Positions 41,932-53,800 of a stretch of 64,000 nt of DNA are shown here, piece by piece. The notes under the pieces are model-generated. The model ran no database searches and was not told the origin of the DNA. It worked only from the letters and a program-made list of their open reading frames with translations. The stretch is from NCBI RefSeq assembly GCF_019320115.1, contig NC_089581.1, positions 14,375,925 through 14,439,924 of the forward strand. The letters are read 5' to 3'. Position 1 is the first letter of the stretch. Each line of letters starts with the position of its first letter. A program made the position numbers and the translations under genes. This DNA is from Miscanthus floridulus. Taxonomy: Eukaryota > Streptophyta > Magnoliopsida > Poales > Poaceae.

Positions 41932-42385
41932 ACCATAGATGAAATAAAAAACTAGCATGCATAGGATAGCTAGATATTCCTTGAACTTTTACAAGTGGTA
42001 CTAGAACCTTGCTTTTAATATTGATCTCACGAGGTATCTAGTTTGTCTTTGTTTTTCAAGTGATATCTAGCAAATTTTGGTGCTAAGGATGGTGTTCAAA
42101 TGACAACTCCGATTGGTATCACGCTTCAAAGATCAATTGTTTACACCTTAGCATCATTTGGTAGTCATTACTTCTCCACACTTTCAAACTATACATATGT
42201 GCAAGCTGTAAAATCCAAACTCTTAGCACATATGTAGGGGGAGCTAATGCTAACAATTCAGATTTATGAAACTTGTCCATATCCTTTATACATGGTAAAA
42301 TGTTTGGGCAAGCAATATGAATCCAAAAAGATTTTATTGTATATCTTTGTGAAAAGGTTGTCATCAATTACCAAAAGGGGGAGAT
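41932..42385 (+). other. 3' internal remnant of the left SIRE unit
   Basis: From about 42047 it matches 61065-61399 (tttttcaagtgatatctagc onwards) and ends with the polypurine tract ccaaaagggggagat before the next LTR. 41932-42046 has no match elsewhere in the window. Confidence 0.8.
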
Positions 42386-44236
42386 TGAAAGTCCTAGTTT
42401 GGTTTTGGCTAATTGATGAAACCTAAGTACCAACCTTTGTCATGAGTGTCATGTGAGCAAGGTTGGTACATACCAAGTGATGGAGCATGGTGATGAAGTC
42501 CATGGAGATGGAGATGGACATGTGTTGAAGATGATCAAGCTCACCTTAGAAAAGAAGAAAGAGAAAAAAAACCAAGATGATCAACGTAGAGGTATCAAAT
42601 TGGTTTTTATTTTGGCATTCAAGACACTATAGAGGGTGTGAGTGTATTTAGGATTGATAGCCGTACTATAAAGAGGGGAAATCTTTGGCTAAGCAGTTAT
42701 CGAGTGCCACTAGGTGATATGATTCTTACATATACATTAGGGACCTAGTGTGCTAACAATTAACCCTTGAAAATGCTTTGTGAAAATGCTAACATACATG
42801 CATATTGGTGATACACTTGGTGGTTAGCACATGGAAGCAAGGGTGGTGAAGTTTGAGTTGAAAAGGATGATTTCAGGCATGACCGGACGCTGCAACTTGG
42901 ATCGAACGCTAGTGCAACATGCGTCTGATGCTATTGAAACATTGATCGGACACGCCTGTGCAACTGTTCATAGATAGGCAACACATGCGGTTGGATGACC
43001 TAACGCTGGGTGAGTCCGGTCAGTAGTGACCGGACACGTCCGGTCACCAAAATACCTCTCTAGATCGCACCGGACGCTGATGCAACAATGACCGAATGCT
43101 ACTGCAACGAGAGGACCATTGGGCGCCAACGGTTGAATTCAAATAAGTCTACGACCGAATGCTACTGCAACTTTGATGGGACGCTACTGCAACTTGCATC
43201 GTAGGCTATTGCAATTATGCACCTGACACATCCGGTCATCCCGACCAACGAGTCCGGTCATTGCGTAGGGAGCCCTCTCTTGTGCCTAACAGCTCTATTT
43301 CGTTTAAGGGTCTTTAAATAGACCATGGCCGGCCTTGGGCTCCTCCTCTTGGCACTTTGACATACTTGACATTCTTGTAAGCCTATGTAAACACTTTCTA
43401 TTCATCTACATCATTGATTCATCATCATAGTGAGATTGGGAGTGATTTCTAGTGCATTTGCTTTAGCGATTGCATCTAGTGGCACTTGGGGATCGTTATG
43501 GCTACAGAGTTCTTGTTACTCTTAGTGATTGCCATCACCTAGATGGCTTGAGCAGCGGAGGAGCTTTGGCATGTGTTGGTGATTGTTCATGATCGGCTCC
43601 GGTGATTGTGAGGGGTCTTGTACCTTCCTCGGCGAAGAGCCGAAAGGTAACTCTAGTGGATTGCTCGTGTCATTGATTTACCTCACTTGTGGGTAGGTTC
43701 TTGCGTTGTCCAATTGTGTGGATGAGGTTCATGCAACACCTCTTAACCACTGAACCACCAAGTGTTGGTGGACACAACGTAGACTAGCGTGCCGACAAGC
43801 ATGTGAACATCGGGAGAAAAATTGGTTATCTCTTGCCCTTTGGTAATCTTCCGGTGATTGAATTGATACTCATCTTGTGATTAGTTCACTCTTCGTGACG
43901 ATATAATCATCCTACTCACTTGTTTACATTCCCATAAACTAGTTGTGGCAAGCTCTTTAGTATAGCTAGAATTAAGGGCTTGCTTTGTAGCTTAAGATCA
44001 TCTTATGGAGCTCTTTAGTGTAGCAAGTGTGAGAGCTCTTAGTAAGTAGTGACTTAGCCATTTGTGTGCCTAGTGATTATAGTAACTAGAATTATTGGAT
44101 ATATGGCTTGCAACCCTCATAGAGCTAGAGCAAGTTTGCATTTCACTATTTATCATACTAATCAAATTGCTCTATTGATCTTGTAGATTTTTTAAATAGG
44201 CTATTCACCCCTCTATAGCCATATTAGGACCTTTCA
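42386..44236 (+). repeat. central LTR of the SIRE composite (1851 bp)
   Basis: Bounded by a polypurine tract on the left and the tRNA-Met primer site on the right, so it acts as 3' LTR of the left unit and 5' LTR of the right unit. A TATA-like tataaag lies near 42667. It contains many short ggacgct...tgcaac words between 42880 and 43260. Confidence 0.92.
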
Positions 44237-44238
44237 AG

Positions 44239-44252
44239 TGGTATCAGAGCTG
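44239..44252 (+). other. primer-binding site, initiator Met tRNA
   Basis: tggtatcagagctg, two bases after the LTR end. An exact match to the usual plant Copia primer site. Confidence 0.93.
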
Positions 44253-44295
44253 TGATCATTGTTTGTTTCAAGGCTTAACAATCTTGGTTCAAATT

Positions 44296-46370
44296 ATGGC
44301 TCAAATTGTGTTCAACCATGTTAGAGGTAAACCACCGTTCTTTGATGGCACATCTTTTGATTATTGGAAGAAAAAGATGAAGATGTACCTTGGATCAATC
44401 ATTGTCAAGGTGTGGGATGTGGTAGAGAATGAGTTTGTGATTGTTGACCCTACCAATCTCACCGACAATGACAAGATCAATAAGCAATGCAACACTATGG
44501 CACTCAACACCATATACAATATCATTGATTCAAAGGTGTTTGAGCAAATCAAAGATCTTGAGATGGCAAGTGAAGTTTGGGTGAGATTAGAAGAAACATA
44601 TGAGGGCACTTCAATGGTAAAAAGTGCCAAGCTCTACATGCTCAAAGACAAGTTATCAAACTTCAAGATGAATGATGATGAGTCTATCCCGGAGATGTTC
44701 TATAGTCTATAAGTCATCATCAATGATCTCAAGAGTTTGGGTGAGAAGGTGAAGGATGAGGACTTCTCTCACAAGTTCTTGATGTATTTGCCAAAGAGAT
44801 TCAAGACATTGACAACCATCATCTTTAGAGGTGGATTGAAGGATGTTACTCCAAATGAGGTGCTTGGCGTTGTGATGATTGAGGACCAATACAATAGTGA
44901 TGGTAAAGAAATTGTGAAGGAGGAAGACAAGAAGAAGAAGAGTGGCATTCAAGGCCGACACTTCATCCTCCAAGAACAAGAGCAAGGGCAAGGCTAAGAA
45001 AGAATAATGAAGTGATGAAGAATGCTCTCACGATGATAGTGATGATGATGCACTAGCTCTCTTTGTACGCAAGTTTGGCAAGATGAAGAAGAAGAAAGGC
45101 TACGGTGCAAGGAAGAGGAGAGGTCGCTTCAAGAACAAGAAGTATATGAGGTTGTACTACAAATGCAAGAGCCCCGATCATGTTGTAGCGAATTGTCCCT
45201 ACAATAGTGAATGAGGATAATGAGAAGATGAAGAGCAAAAAAGATAAGGAGAAGAAAGAGAAGAAGATGACCTTCAAGAAGAAGAAAAAGGGTGGATCAT
45301 ATGTTGTCACATGGAATAGTGGTGCCTCCACCAATATGATTCAAGTGATGATGACAAGGCATCCAAGAAGAAGGCTCTAGCAAGCATTGCTATCAACAAC
45401 AAGCCTTCACTATTTGACACTCCATCATGCTAATAGCCAAGGGCTCCAAGGTAAAATATGATGAGAGTGAAAATGATGATAGTGAAAGTGAAAATGATAG
45501 TTATGATGATGAATTCTCAAATGAACAACTAATGAACATGTTAGAATAAGCCGACTCAATAATTAACAAGAAAAACAAGAAGTGCAAAGATTTCCTAAAG
45601 AAGCTTAGTGCTCTTGAGCAATCCTTTGATGAGCTCAATGCTACTCATAAGAGGCTAGTGGAAGCCCATGAGAAGCTTGGCAAAGCTCACACCAAGCTTA
45701 AAAAGGCTCACTCCTTGCCTCTTGAACAAGAAAAAGAAAGGGTTATAGTATCATGTGATGTGAAAATAACATGTGACATTATTGAAGATTCATTTCATGA
45801 ACCTATTGTTGTTGTTCCCACTAACCTTTCTTGTAGCTCATCATCCACCACTGTACCACTGCTACCACTCCAACCTCTACTACTAGTGATGGTTTTACTT
45901 GTGATGCCTCACTAATGGTTGAAAATAAGACTCTCAAGAGAGAGGTGGATGAGCTCACTCATGCCCTAGGCAAGGCCTATGTCGATGAGGCCTACTTGCT
46001 AAAGTGCTTGGGTAGCCAAAGGTTCTCTCTTAACAAAGAGGAATTGGGCTATACCCCTAAGAATGGCTAGATAGCCTTTGCTATTCCCAAAGCTAGCTTT
46101 GTGAAGAGCAATGATCGGTTTTGCAATAGATGCAAGCAAGTAGGACACTTAGAGCAATCTTGCATAAAGAACATGAACAAGATCAATGCTAATGTATCCT
46201 CAATTTATTTTGATTCTTGTTACTTGCATACCATGGGTGTGAATGGTGTGAAGGCTAAGTTTATTGGTACACCTATTGTGGGCTCAAAGAAGAAAGCCAT
46301 TCGGGTACTAAATACCTTAGTGACTAACCTTCAAGGACCCAAACAAGTTTGGGTACCTAAAAAGAATTAA
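44296..46370 (+). pseudogene. SIRE gag with zinc knuckle, broken
   Basis: Gag starts at the ATG 44296 (MAQIVFNHVRGKPPFFDG) 44 bp after the primer site and shows the Copia gag core (FDYWKKKMKMYLGS, VWVRLEETYEG, LNDLKSLG-like). The frame is cut by TAA at 44710-44712 and further stops and shifts near 44995, 45210 and 45420. A long coiled-coil-like linker (KKAHSLPLEQEKE) follows, then the zinc knuckle CNRCKQVGHLEQSC near 46127. The capsid would form cytoplasmic particles in an intact element. Confidence 0.88.
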
Positions 46371-46390
46371 TTTTTTTATAGGTCAATTAT

Positions 46391-48100
46391 AAAACCAGAG
46401 TAAGGCATTGGGTGCTTGATAGTGGTTGCACACAACACATGACTGGTGATTCAAGAATATTCAATTCAATCAACTCTAATGATGACAATAGGATTGATAG
46501 CATAACATTTGGTGATAATGGCAAAGCCAAGGTCAAAGGGCCTGGTAAGATCGCAATATCCAATGACTTGAGCATTTCCAATGTGCTACTAGTAGAGAGC
46601 TTGAACTTCAACCTATTGTCGGTAGTCCAATTTTATGATCTTGGTTTCAAGTGCATATTTGGAGTTGATGATGTAGGGATCATAAGTGTAGATGGCTCTA
46701 ACTTGATATTCAATGGATTTAGATATGAAAATCTATACTTGGTTGATTTCAATGCTAGTGAAGCTCAATTGTCAACATGTTTGCTCACTAAATCTGGCAT
46801 GGGTTGGTTATGGCATAGAAGGTTTGGTCATGTTGGAATGAAACAACTGAACAAGTTAATTAAGCATGATCTAGTTAGAGGCTTGAAAGATGTCATATTT
46901 GAGAAGGATAAGCTTTGTAGTGTATGTCAAGCCAGAAAGCAAGTTGGCAACACACATCCTAAGAAGAGCATGATGAGTACATCTAAGACATTTGAGTTGT
47001 TGCACATGGATTTATTTCGACCAACCACTTACACTAGCATTGGTAGAAACAAATATGGATTTGTAATTATGGATGATTTCACTAGATACACATGGGTGTT
47101 CTTTCTTGTCAACAAGAGTGATATGTTTGCAACCTTCAAGACGTTTATTAAAAGAATTCATAATGAGTTTGAAACAACCATCAAGAAAGTAAGAAGTGAT
47201 AATGGAAGGGAATTCAAAAATACAAGAGTTGATGATTTGTGTGATAAATTTAGGATTAGACATCAATTCTTGGCCAAGTATACTCCACAATTAAATGACC
47301 TAGTTGAAAGGAAGAATAGAACATTGATTGACATGACAAGATCGATGTTGAGTGAGTATAATGTGAGTCATTCATTTTGGGCCGAAGCAATCAACATAGC
47401 TTGCTACTATAGCAACCGACTCAATTGTCACCCCATGATGGAGAAGACACCATATGAGCTCTTGAATGGAAAAAAGCCCAACATTGCATATTTTTGGGGT
47501 TTTTGTTGCAAATGCTATATATTGAAGAAAGACACAAGATTGAGCAAGTTTGAGAAGAAATGTGATGAGAGTTTCTTGCTTGGTTACTCCACTACTAGCA
47601 AGGCTTATAGAGTTTAGAATTTAGCTAATGGTACTCTTGAGGAGGTTTATGATGTGGAATTTGATAAAACCAATGGTTCCCAAAAGGAAGATGAGAATCT
47701 AGATGATGTGAGAGGCACTCAATTAGTCAATGCAATAAAGAACATAGACATTGGTGACATAAGGCCTAGAGAGATGATTGAAGTTGAAGATGACAAAGAT
47801 CAAGTGCTCTCTAACTCAAATGTGCAAGTTGAAACAAGTAAAGATAGTTTATCATCTCAACCAAGTGATCAATCAAATGCAAGCAATCAAGTGCGAGTGC
47901 TCCAACCAACCAATGTTGTAAGGGATCATCCATTTGATTCTATCATTGGTGATATCTCTAGAGGTGTACAAACAAGATCAAGATTGACATCATTTTGTGA
48001 ACACTTCTCATTTGTGTCTTCCATTGAACCTATGAAGATAGATGAAGCTTTATTAGATGTTGATTGAGTGAATTCTATGCATGAAGAGCTAAATAACTTC
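46391..48100 (+). pseudogene. SIRE protease and integrase
   Basis: The protease active site is HWVLDSGCTQHMTGD near 46410. Pre-integrase has WLWHRRFGH and LCSVCQARK. The integrase core has LLHMDL (Asp), RSDNGREF (Asp) and a changed PQLNDLVERKNRT (Glu kept). One TAG at 47615-47617 interrupts it. The frame goes on through the acidic linker to EALLDVD, a TGA, and NNFT, where the Gypsy insertion cuts it at 48105. Confidence 0.92.
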
Positions 48101-48105
48101 ACAAG

Positions 48106-50011
48106 TGTCGGCATGAAAATGTGTCGCACACAGCAAGCCAGAAGGATCTGCTTGATGGAGCTAGAGATCCGCTTGGCTTCAACGCAGGAATAACCGATCC
48201 TGCATATTCCTCCCGAGACATGCTAGTTAATTTGATACTACAATTGATAAGAAGAGAAACTTTATCAGTAATTTAAGGTGGAACATGCCGGTCTACGCCC
48301 AGACAGTTCTAAGTGTGCCGCTTCGGGAGCAGCCAGACGAAAAACAACTAAATAGCCGATACGCATAGAAATTGGTTGTTACTAACTATAAAGCTCGTGG
48401 GTAGCAATTGGTTTTATGTTGATAAGTACAATGCCCGTAGATGTAAGTGAAATCATCAACTAGGTGGATATTAACAGTATGAATCATTGAGCTGATGAAT
48501 CTAATCAAGAAAGGATATAGCATGCAAACAAATCGACTATCTAATACAAATGGACCTACAATTGCTCTAAATCTAATCTGTTACCATCAACAGTGTGGTT
48601 CGACTAGATCGATGGCAGCTATGATGATAATAACAAACTAAAATCGAAGAATCCGTTAAACCATCTATACTTCGATAGGCTTTCCGAAAGACATGCTATA
48701 CATAAAGGCTCAAATAAATCGGCTAAAATAGCCGATTCAGGTGAAAAGGGACTACAACATGTGAACAATCGACAATTTCATATGGACAAACCTATGGACT
48801 CATCAGACTTAATCTACTATCTCTAATAGTGGGGTTTGACTGGATCAATGCAGTCGTGATAAAGACAACAAATCAAACCCTTAAAGTACACAGATCTATT
48901 CATGCTTAACAGAATCATGGATGTATATTATAGGCGTTAAAGCATAGGTGATCGGCTATTTAGCCGATGCTGGCATAACAAATAGTTAAGGTCATGCCTA
49001 ATCGAGAACAAATCTACTAACTAGCATCCTCCAAATCTACAGTGCCATCAGTGGGGATCGACCGGATCGTTACAGCCATAATAATGAACTATAGACCAGA
49101 TTTAACTAACCAGCAAACCTCTTCAAGATCATACACGTCTTAGCCGCGTACTATGCACAATCAAGATCGAAATAGAACAACCAATGAAATATAACTCGTC
49201 GCTTAGAGTAAGAAACATCATGTTGTGACAAAGCAAACAACAGACTAAAAGCATATGAGGCCGATCTAGATCGATCTCGATTGGGCAAATTGATGTTGCT
49301 ACAAACTAATATCTATAAGAATATCAGCAATATCAGTAACTTAATGAATCTACCCGAAGGACGCCACCCTTAGGTAGAGCCGATAACTTGACCTTAATCT
49401 AATTCGAGCAGTGGAGGTCGACCGGATCGATGCTACCGCACTTGAACTAGACAAGAGTCGATAACTAGCTTATACTAGAGCTCACAATGGAGGTCAATCG
49501 GATCGATGCAGCCGTACAAACCAACGTATAAGCCATGACGGTACTTACAGACAAGCCAAAGGTCGACCAGACCGATGTAGCCCTGCTTGCTCAAGAACTC
49601 GCTGAGATCTACTCTACTTCTACTCCTAAGGGTTGGCCGGAGCCGAAAAAGGTAAATTGTATTTGACTGATTGGATGTCCTTTTATAATAGCCGGGGTCC
49701 AATATTTATACCCGGAATCTAAGCATGAATCCTACTCAAGCATGACTCATTACAATCTTTGATATATAATAAAACATTCCTAATTTAAGATAACTTGAAC
49801 CCTAATCTTTCCCTTTTTGTAGAGTCGAACATATTTTTTCTCAACGCCAACCGTAGCTCATTGTCGTTGTCTGCTGACGTCATTCGAAGAGAGCTGATTC
49901 CGATGCATCTGAATCAGCTGATATCGATCCTTATGCAATTGATTCCTCGATTGACATGATCTTGAATACTTTGAGTTCCCGTATTCCTCTTACCAAATTT
50001 TAGTGTAAACA
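48106..50011 (-). repeat. 3' LTR of the nested Gypsy element (1906 bp)
   Basis: Plus-strand ends tgtcggcatg and tgtaaaca. Next to it, on the minus strand, the polypurine tract reads aattagggggcatg. It contains six dispersed copies of a gg(t/a)tcgaccggatcgatg-like motif. Confidence 0.92.
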
Positions 50012-50978
50012 CATGCCCCCTAATTTGGAATAAAAGTAAATTTATTCCAAAATTTCCATGCCTGTGCCTCCGATTGGTTTATAGTCACGGGTAAAGAATC
50101 TTGATCTAGGGTCTACTATCTGTCATCGTCTTTGCCAGCTTATGAGCCCATGCTTCAAAACTTTACGAGAACATCATTGCTTCACGGGCGCTTGGATCCA
50201 TCTTTCTAGGCTGATTATAAAATGTCTATCCGACTCTAGCAAGAGCAACTCAATAACTCAGTTATGTTTCTCTTCTGCGTGCTTCCTCAAGTACCCCTGG
50301 CTCCGCTAGACCCTCCATGGTCTAATTCTTTGCTATGAGGATCTTGAGTGGTTAGAAGAATTCTTGTGCATAGGATGATTGTGTCGCTCATTTTAGCGCC
50401 TTGTCGAGCAAGAGGATCAGCTACTACGGTTAGAAGAATTCTTGTGACATCACCTGAGTTTTCTCACCATGATTGTAGAACTGTTCTAGTGTTTGCAAGG
50501 GCTAAAATGTGTGGACACCTTTCCCTTGTTCGCTTCATCAAATGCCCATCGGGAAAACCACATACTTCTTTCCCACGGTTTCCTAGCCACTGATTCTTTT
50601 ATTATTAGGTGGCTTTCTTTCCCATTGTTTCTCAGTCACCAAGAAATCGGTTGGGTATATGGGCTTCTTTTAAGCAGATGACCTTTCCTCTTCCCTTGAT
50701 GTAATTTTATCAAGGCCGATGTGACTTGGTCAATGATGACCTTTGGCCTTGTAGGGATCTGAACTCCCTTCAACGCAAAGAAGCCTTGGTGGGCTGATCG
50801 GCAATCAATGTAAACCTTTTGTATCAATCCCATGATATTTTATAATTATGGGAAGCAATAAGTCTGAATATGTTGTCTCTTCATGATCCATCCCCTGAAT
50901 TTCCAGAGTGTCTATCCATTTCCATATCTAACTTTAGTTCCATAACCCCCGCGAAGCCTATCTTCTCACCTCCTGGGC
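50012..50978. other. nested Gypsy interior, no recognised gene
   Basis: Between the 3' LTR and the promoter of the opposite-strand gene. Short frames only, no domain seen. It may hold promoter-distal sequence of that gene. Confidence 0.4.
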
Positions 50979-50988
50979 TATATATACA
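50979..50988 (+). promoter_or_regulatory. TATA box of the opposite-strand gene in the nested Gypsy
   Basis: ctatatatac lies 90 bp upstream of the ATG at 51078, the distance expected for a short 5' UTR. A 22-codon upstream ORF begins at about 50999. Position outside the LTR suggests a private promoter. Confidence 0.6.
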
Positions 50989-51077
50989 GGCCACGACCAT
51001 GGATCAAAAAACAACCTGCTTCATCCCAAACCTTCCATATCTTTGGTGTGATTCTTCCTTCCCATAGATTTGAAGGC

Positions 51078-51851
51078 ATGGAGAACGACAAGAGGTCTGC
51101 TGAGGAGGCCTTCAATGGGTCTGTGTCACCATGCCGGCATCTTCGTCATTAGGAAGGTGCAACCCAGGATGCTCCCATTGTCTCGGAGCATAGGGCTGAC
51201 TCCACTCAACTTCCGGGGTCATCTTCGTCAACAACTTGCCACCAGCTCCCCTGCTACCTGAGGAGGTAGATCGACAACGATGACCTAATTGCCTCCATCG
51301 ATTGGGCTGGCTAGAAGCTCGCCAACTGCCTCTCCATCATAGAATCAGCTCTGGCCATGGCTCGATGCTGATCACCCTCCGAGGCCGACCCAGTGGAGGA
51401 TAGGTTGGCCAAGGTCGAGGCCAGAATCATAGGTGAGATGCCTACCACAACTTTCTGTCTCTTCTTGATTTTATCTTCAAGATCTTGACCATCCCTCCCT
51501 TGAATCCTTTTAGATCTATCGGCTCAGCTAGAAAGCCTCCGATTAGCTACGGAGTACGTGGCGGGATTCGTCAATGCTAGGGGCACCGTTCTGGTGGTTT
51601 GCTTACATGACATTCTGAACAGTGTTAGAGAGGTCACTTTTCATGGCGTTCGTCATAGTGTTGCCATGGCGTTGGCTGCTATGCAAGCCCGCTCTAGCCA
51701 TGAGCTTTGGCTTTTTCCCCATGGTTTTCCAGCCACCGAACACCCTAGGGATCATGAGCGCCTGGTCGAGGATTTCTTCGACGTCGCCAACTCCGTAGCC
51801 TTCACTACCCAGGCTAAGAACATAGTGAATAAAGTGTTCCCTGACCTTTAG
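51078..51851 (+). pseudogene. opposite-strand spliced gene of the nested Gypsy
   Basis: This runs against the element's pol. Exon 1 is 51078-51432 and exon 2 is 51514-51851. The intron is GT-AG (GTGAGAT donor, pyrimidine-rich acceptor) and phase 1, and joins one frame. Exon 1 starts MENDKRSAEEAFNG and carries several TAG/TGA stops (first near 51150). Exon 2 is open and reads a coiled-coil start (LSAQLESLRLATEYV) followed by EVTFHGVRHSVAMALAAMQ and a C-terminal HERLVEDF block, which I recall as a widespread hypothetical protein tail in grass genomes. It has no known function. It lacks the N-terminal domain seen in the 3434-6595 gene, so the two are related in layout, not clearly in sequence. 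Confidence 0.65.
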
Positions 51852-52083
51852 CTTGTAATAGGAGAAGCTGGCAAATAATTCCTTTGTTTTAATCGGTTTC
51901 TCTTTTTGCCTCGTACTCCATGTTCCACGCAACAATTTATCCGTGTTTGTTTTGCTCTTATAGGCGATACATATCATACCGGCTTTTCCCCCTTCGGGTT
52001 TATTTTTGAACTAGAGGTAGAGGCAACACCCTTCTGGTATCGGCTATTAGAGAATAGAGACGATGATCGAACAAAATCGGCTG
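51852..52083. other. junction between opposite-strand gene and integrase
   Basis: Short spacer where the 3' ends of the two convergent genes meet. No feature recognised. Confidence 0.5.
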
Positions 52084-53230
52084 TCAAGTATTAATCCAAA
52101 CGCTAGGATAATATTTCTTTAGATATTTTCTATTGATTGCTCTATCAAACTCTTCTTCTCCTCCTAGTGTTTCCAAAATATAAGTATTGCTAGGCGCACA
52201 ACTTTTAATCCGATAAGGTCCTTCCCAACTAGGCGACCATTTATCGAACTTGCTGTCCTTTGACCCGATTGGCAATTTCACCTTCTAGACTAAGTCTCCT
52301 TCTGAAAATTATTTGCCCCTAACCTTTTTATTGTAATACTTTGCAATCCTCAGCTTATTGGCTTCGATATTCTCAAGAGCACGCAACTAATGGCAACTCA
52401 AGTCCTCTAAGTCGTCTATCATAAGATTCTTGTAGACTTTGGCTGACAAATCATTTTGCAATGTGACACGCCTCGATCTAGTTTGAATTTCCCAAGGAAG
52501 GACTGTATTATTACCATACACAAGTTCATAAGCGATGTCTTAATCGATCCATGACATGCCATCCTATATGCCCATAGTGCATCATTAAGTGTTAAATTCC
52601 ACTTCCTTGGTTGTTCTTCAATCTTTTTCTTGATCAGCTTAATCATAATCTAATTGGACGCCTCTGTCTGGCCATTAGCCTGAGCATAATAAGGAGAAGA
52701 ATTTAGCAGCTTAATTCCCATACTAGCAGCAAAATCTCCAAACTCTTCTAATGTAAATATTGTCCCTCGATCGGTGGTGATAGTTTGAGGAATCCCAAAA
52801 TGATACATAATATGCTCTTTGACAAAATCAACCATGTTCTTTGAGGTTACCATCTTCAAAGGAATTGCCTCAACCCACTTAGTGAAGTAATTCATTGATA
52901 TCAATATGAACTTATGTCCTTTACTTGAAGACAAAAAATCTGGCCAATTAGATCAATTCCCCAACCTTGGAACGGCCATGGTTTGATTATTGGATTCATA
53001 GCCGATGCGGGTGATTTCTAAATATTACCAAAACATTGATAGTCTTGGCACCCCTTATAATATTCAAAATAGTCTTCTAGTATTGTTCGCCAGAAATATC
53101 CAGTCCTGTGAATAATCCATTTTATCTTATAAGCCAACTGATGAGCTCCACATATCCCTTCATGTACTTCACCCATCAACACCTTAGCTTCTTCTTGATT
53201 CAAGCATTTAAGCAACACTCCATCGACTGT
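52084..53230 (-). pseudogene. Gypsy integrase, broken
   Basis: Minus strand. The zinc module (HEGICGAHQLAYK...CQDYQC) lies at 53160-53020. The core contains KGHKFILISMNYFTKWVEAI, ITTDRGTIF (second Asp) and ANGQTEASN (Glu) at 52934-52650. The first catalytic Asp region near 52950 is disrupted. The C-terminal GPY-like module SWEGPYRIKS is at 52281-52084. Several stops and shifts separate the pieces. Confidence 0.88.
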
Positions 53231-53369
53231 TTTGTAATATAGCTGATCATCTAGTAAAACATACTTAGTCGATTTGTACCTTAGCTTCCTGGTAACTTTC
53301 TGTTATAGATTCCTAAGGTAATTAGCTATTTCAACTCTCCAAACATTATTTGAGGTTTCACTACTTAAG

Positions 53370-53800
53370 ACCTCTTGAAACACTTGATACCCTAACGCAC
53401 TTTGAGCTAAATGATTAGCTTCTTGATTTTGTGCTCTTGGAACATATTGAAGAGAGACACGAGAAAATTCCTTGAGCAACCCTTGGCACTCATCATAATA
53501 TCCTCTCAGAGTATCTTCTTTGCATTCATATAGGCCGATCAACTGATTAATAATTAACTGTGAATCTCTAAATACTTCAATTGCCTTGGCTTTTACTTCA
53601 CGAAGAAGTTAAAGCCCCTTAAGAATAGCTTCATCTTCCGCTTAGTTGTTGGTAATCATTGGTTCAGCTAGAAAAGCAAACTCAAAACTTGCCCTCCGAG
53701 GTGAAATAATAATAACACCAATGCCACCACCTTACTTGCATGATGACCCATCAAAGAACAACGTCCAGGGTACCGACTCCACATAGCCAACACTTGGCTT
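53370..53800 (-). pseudogene. second RNase H-like domain (aRNH) of the nested Gypsy
   Basis: After the normal RNase H the minus strand reads WTLFFDGSSCK, then GGGIGVIIISPRR, an AEDEAILKGL block and EVFRDSQLIINQL. The D...E...D pattern is that of an independent RNase H domain. Tat-lineage elements are known to carry an extra RNase H between the Gypsy RNase H and integrase. TAG codons interrupt it near 53732, 53645 and 53610. Confidence 0.7.
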
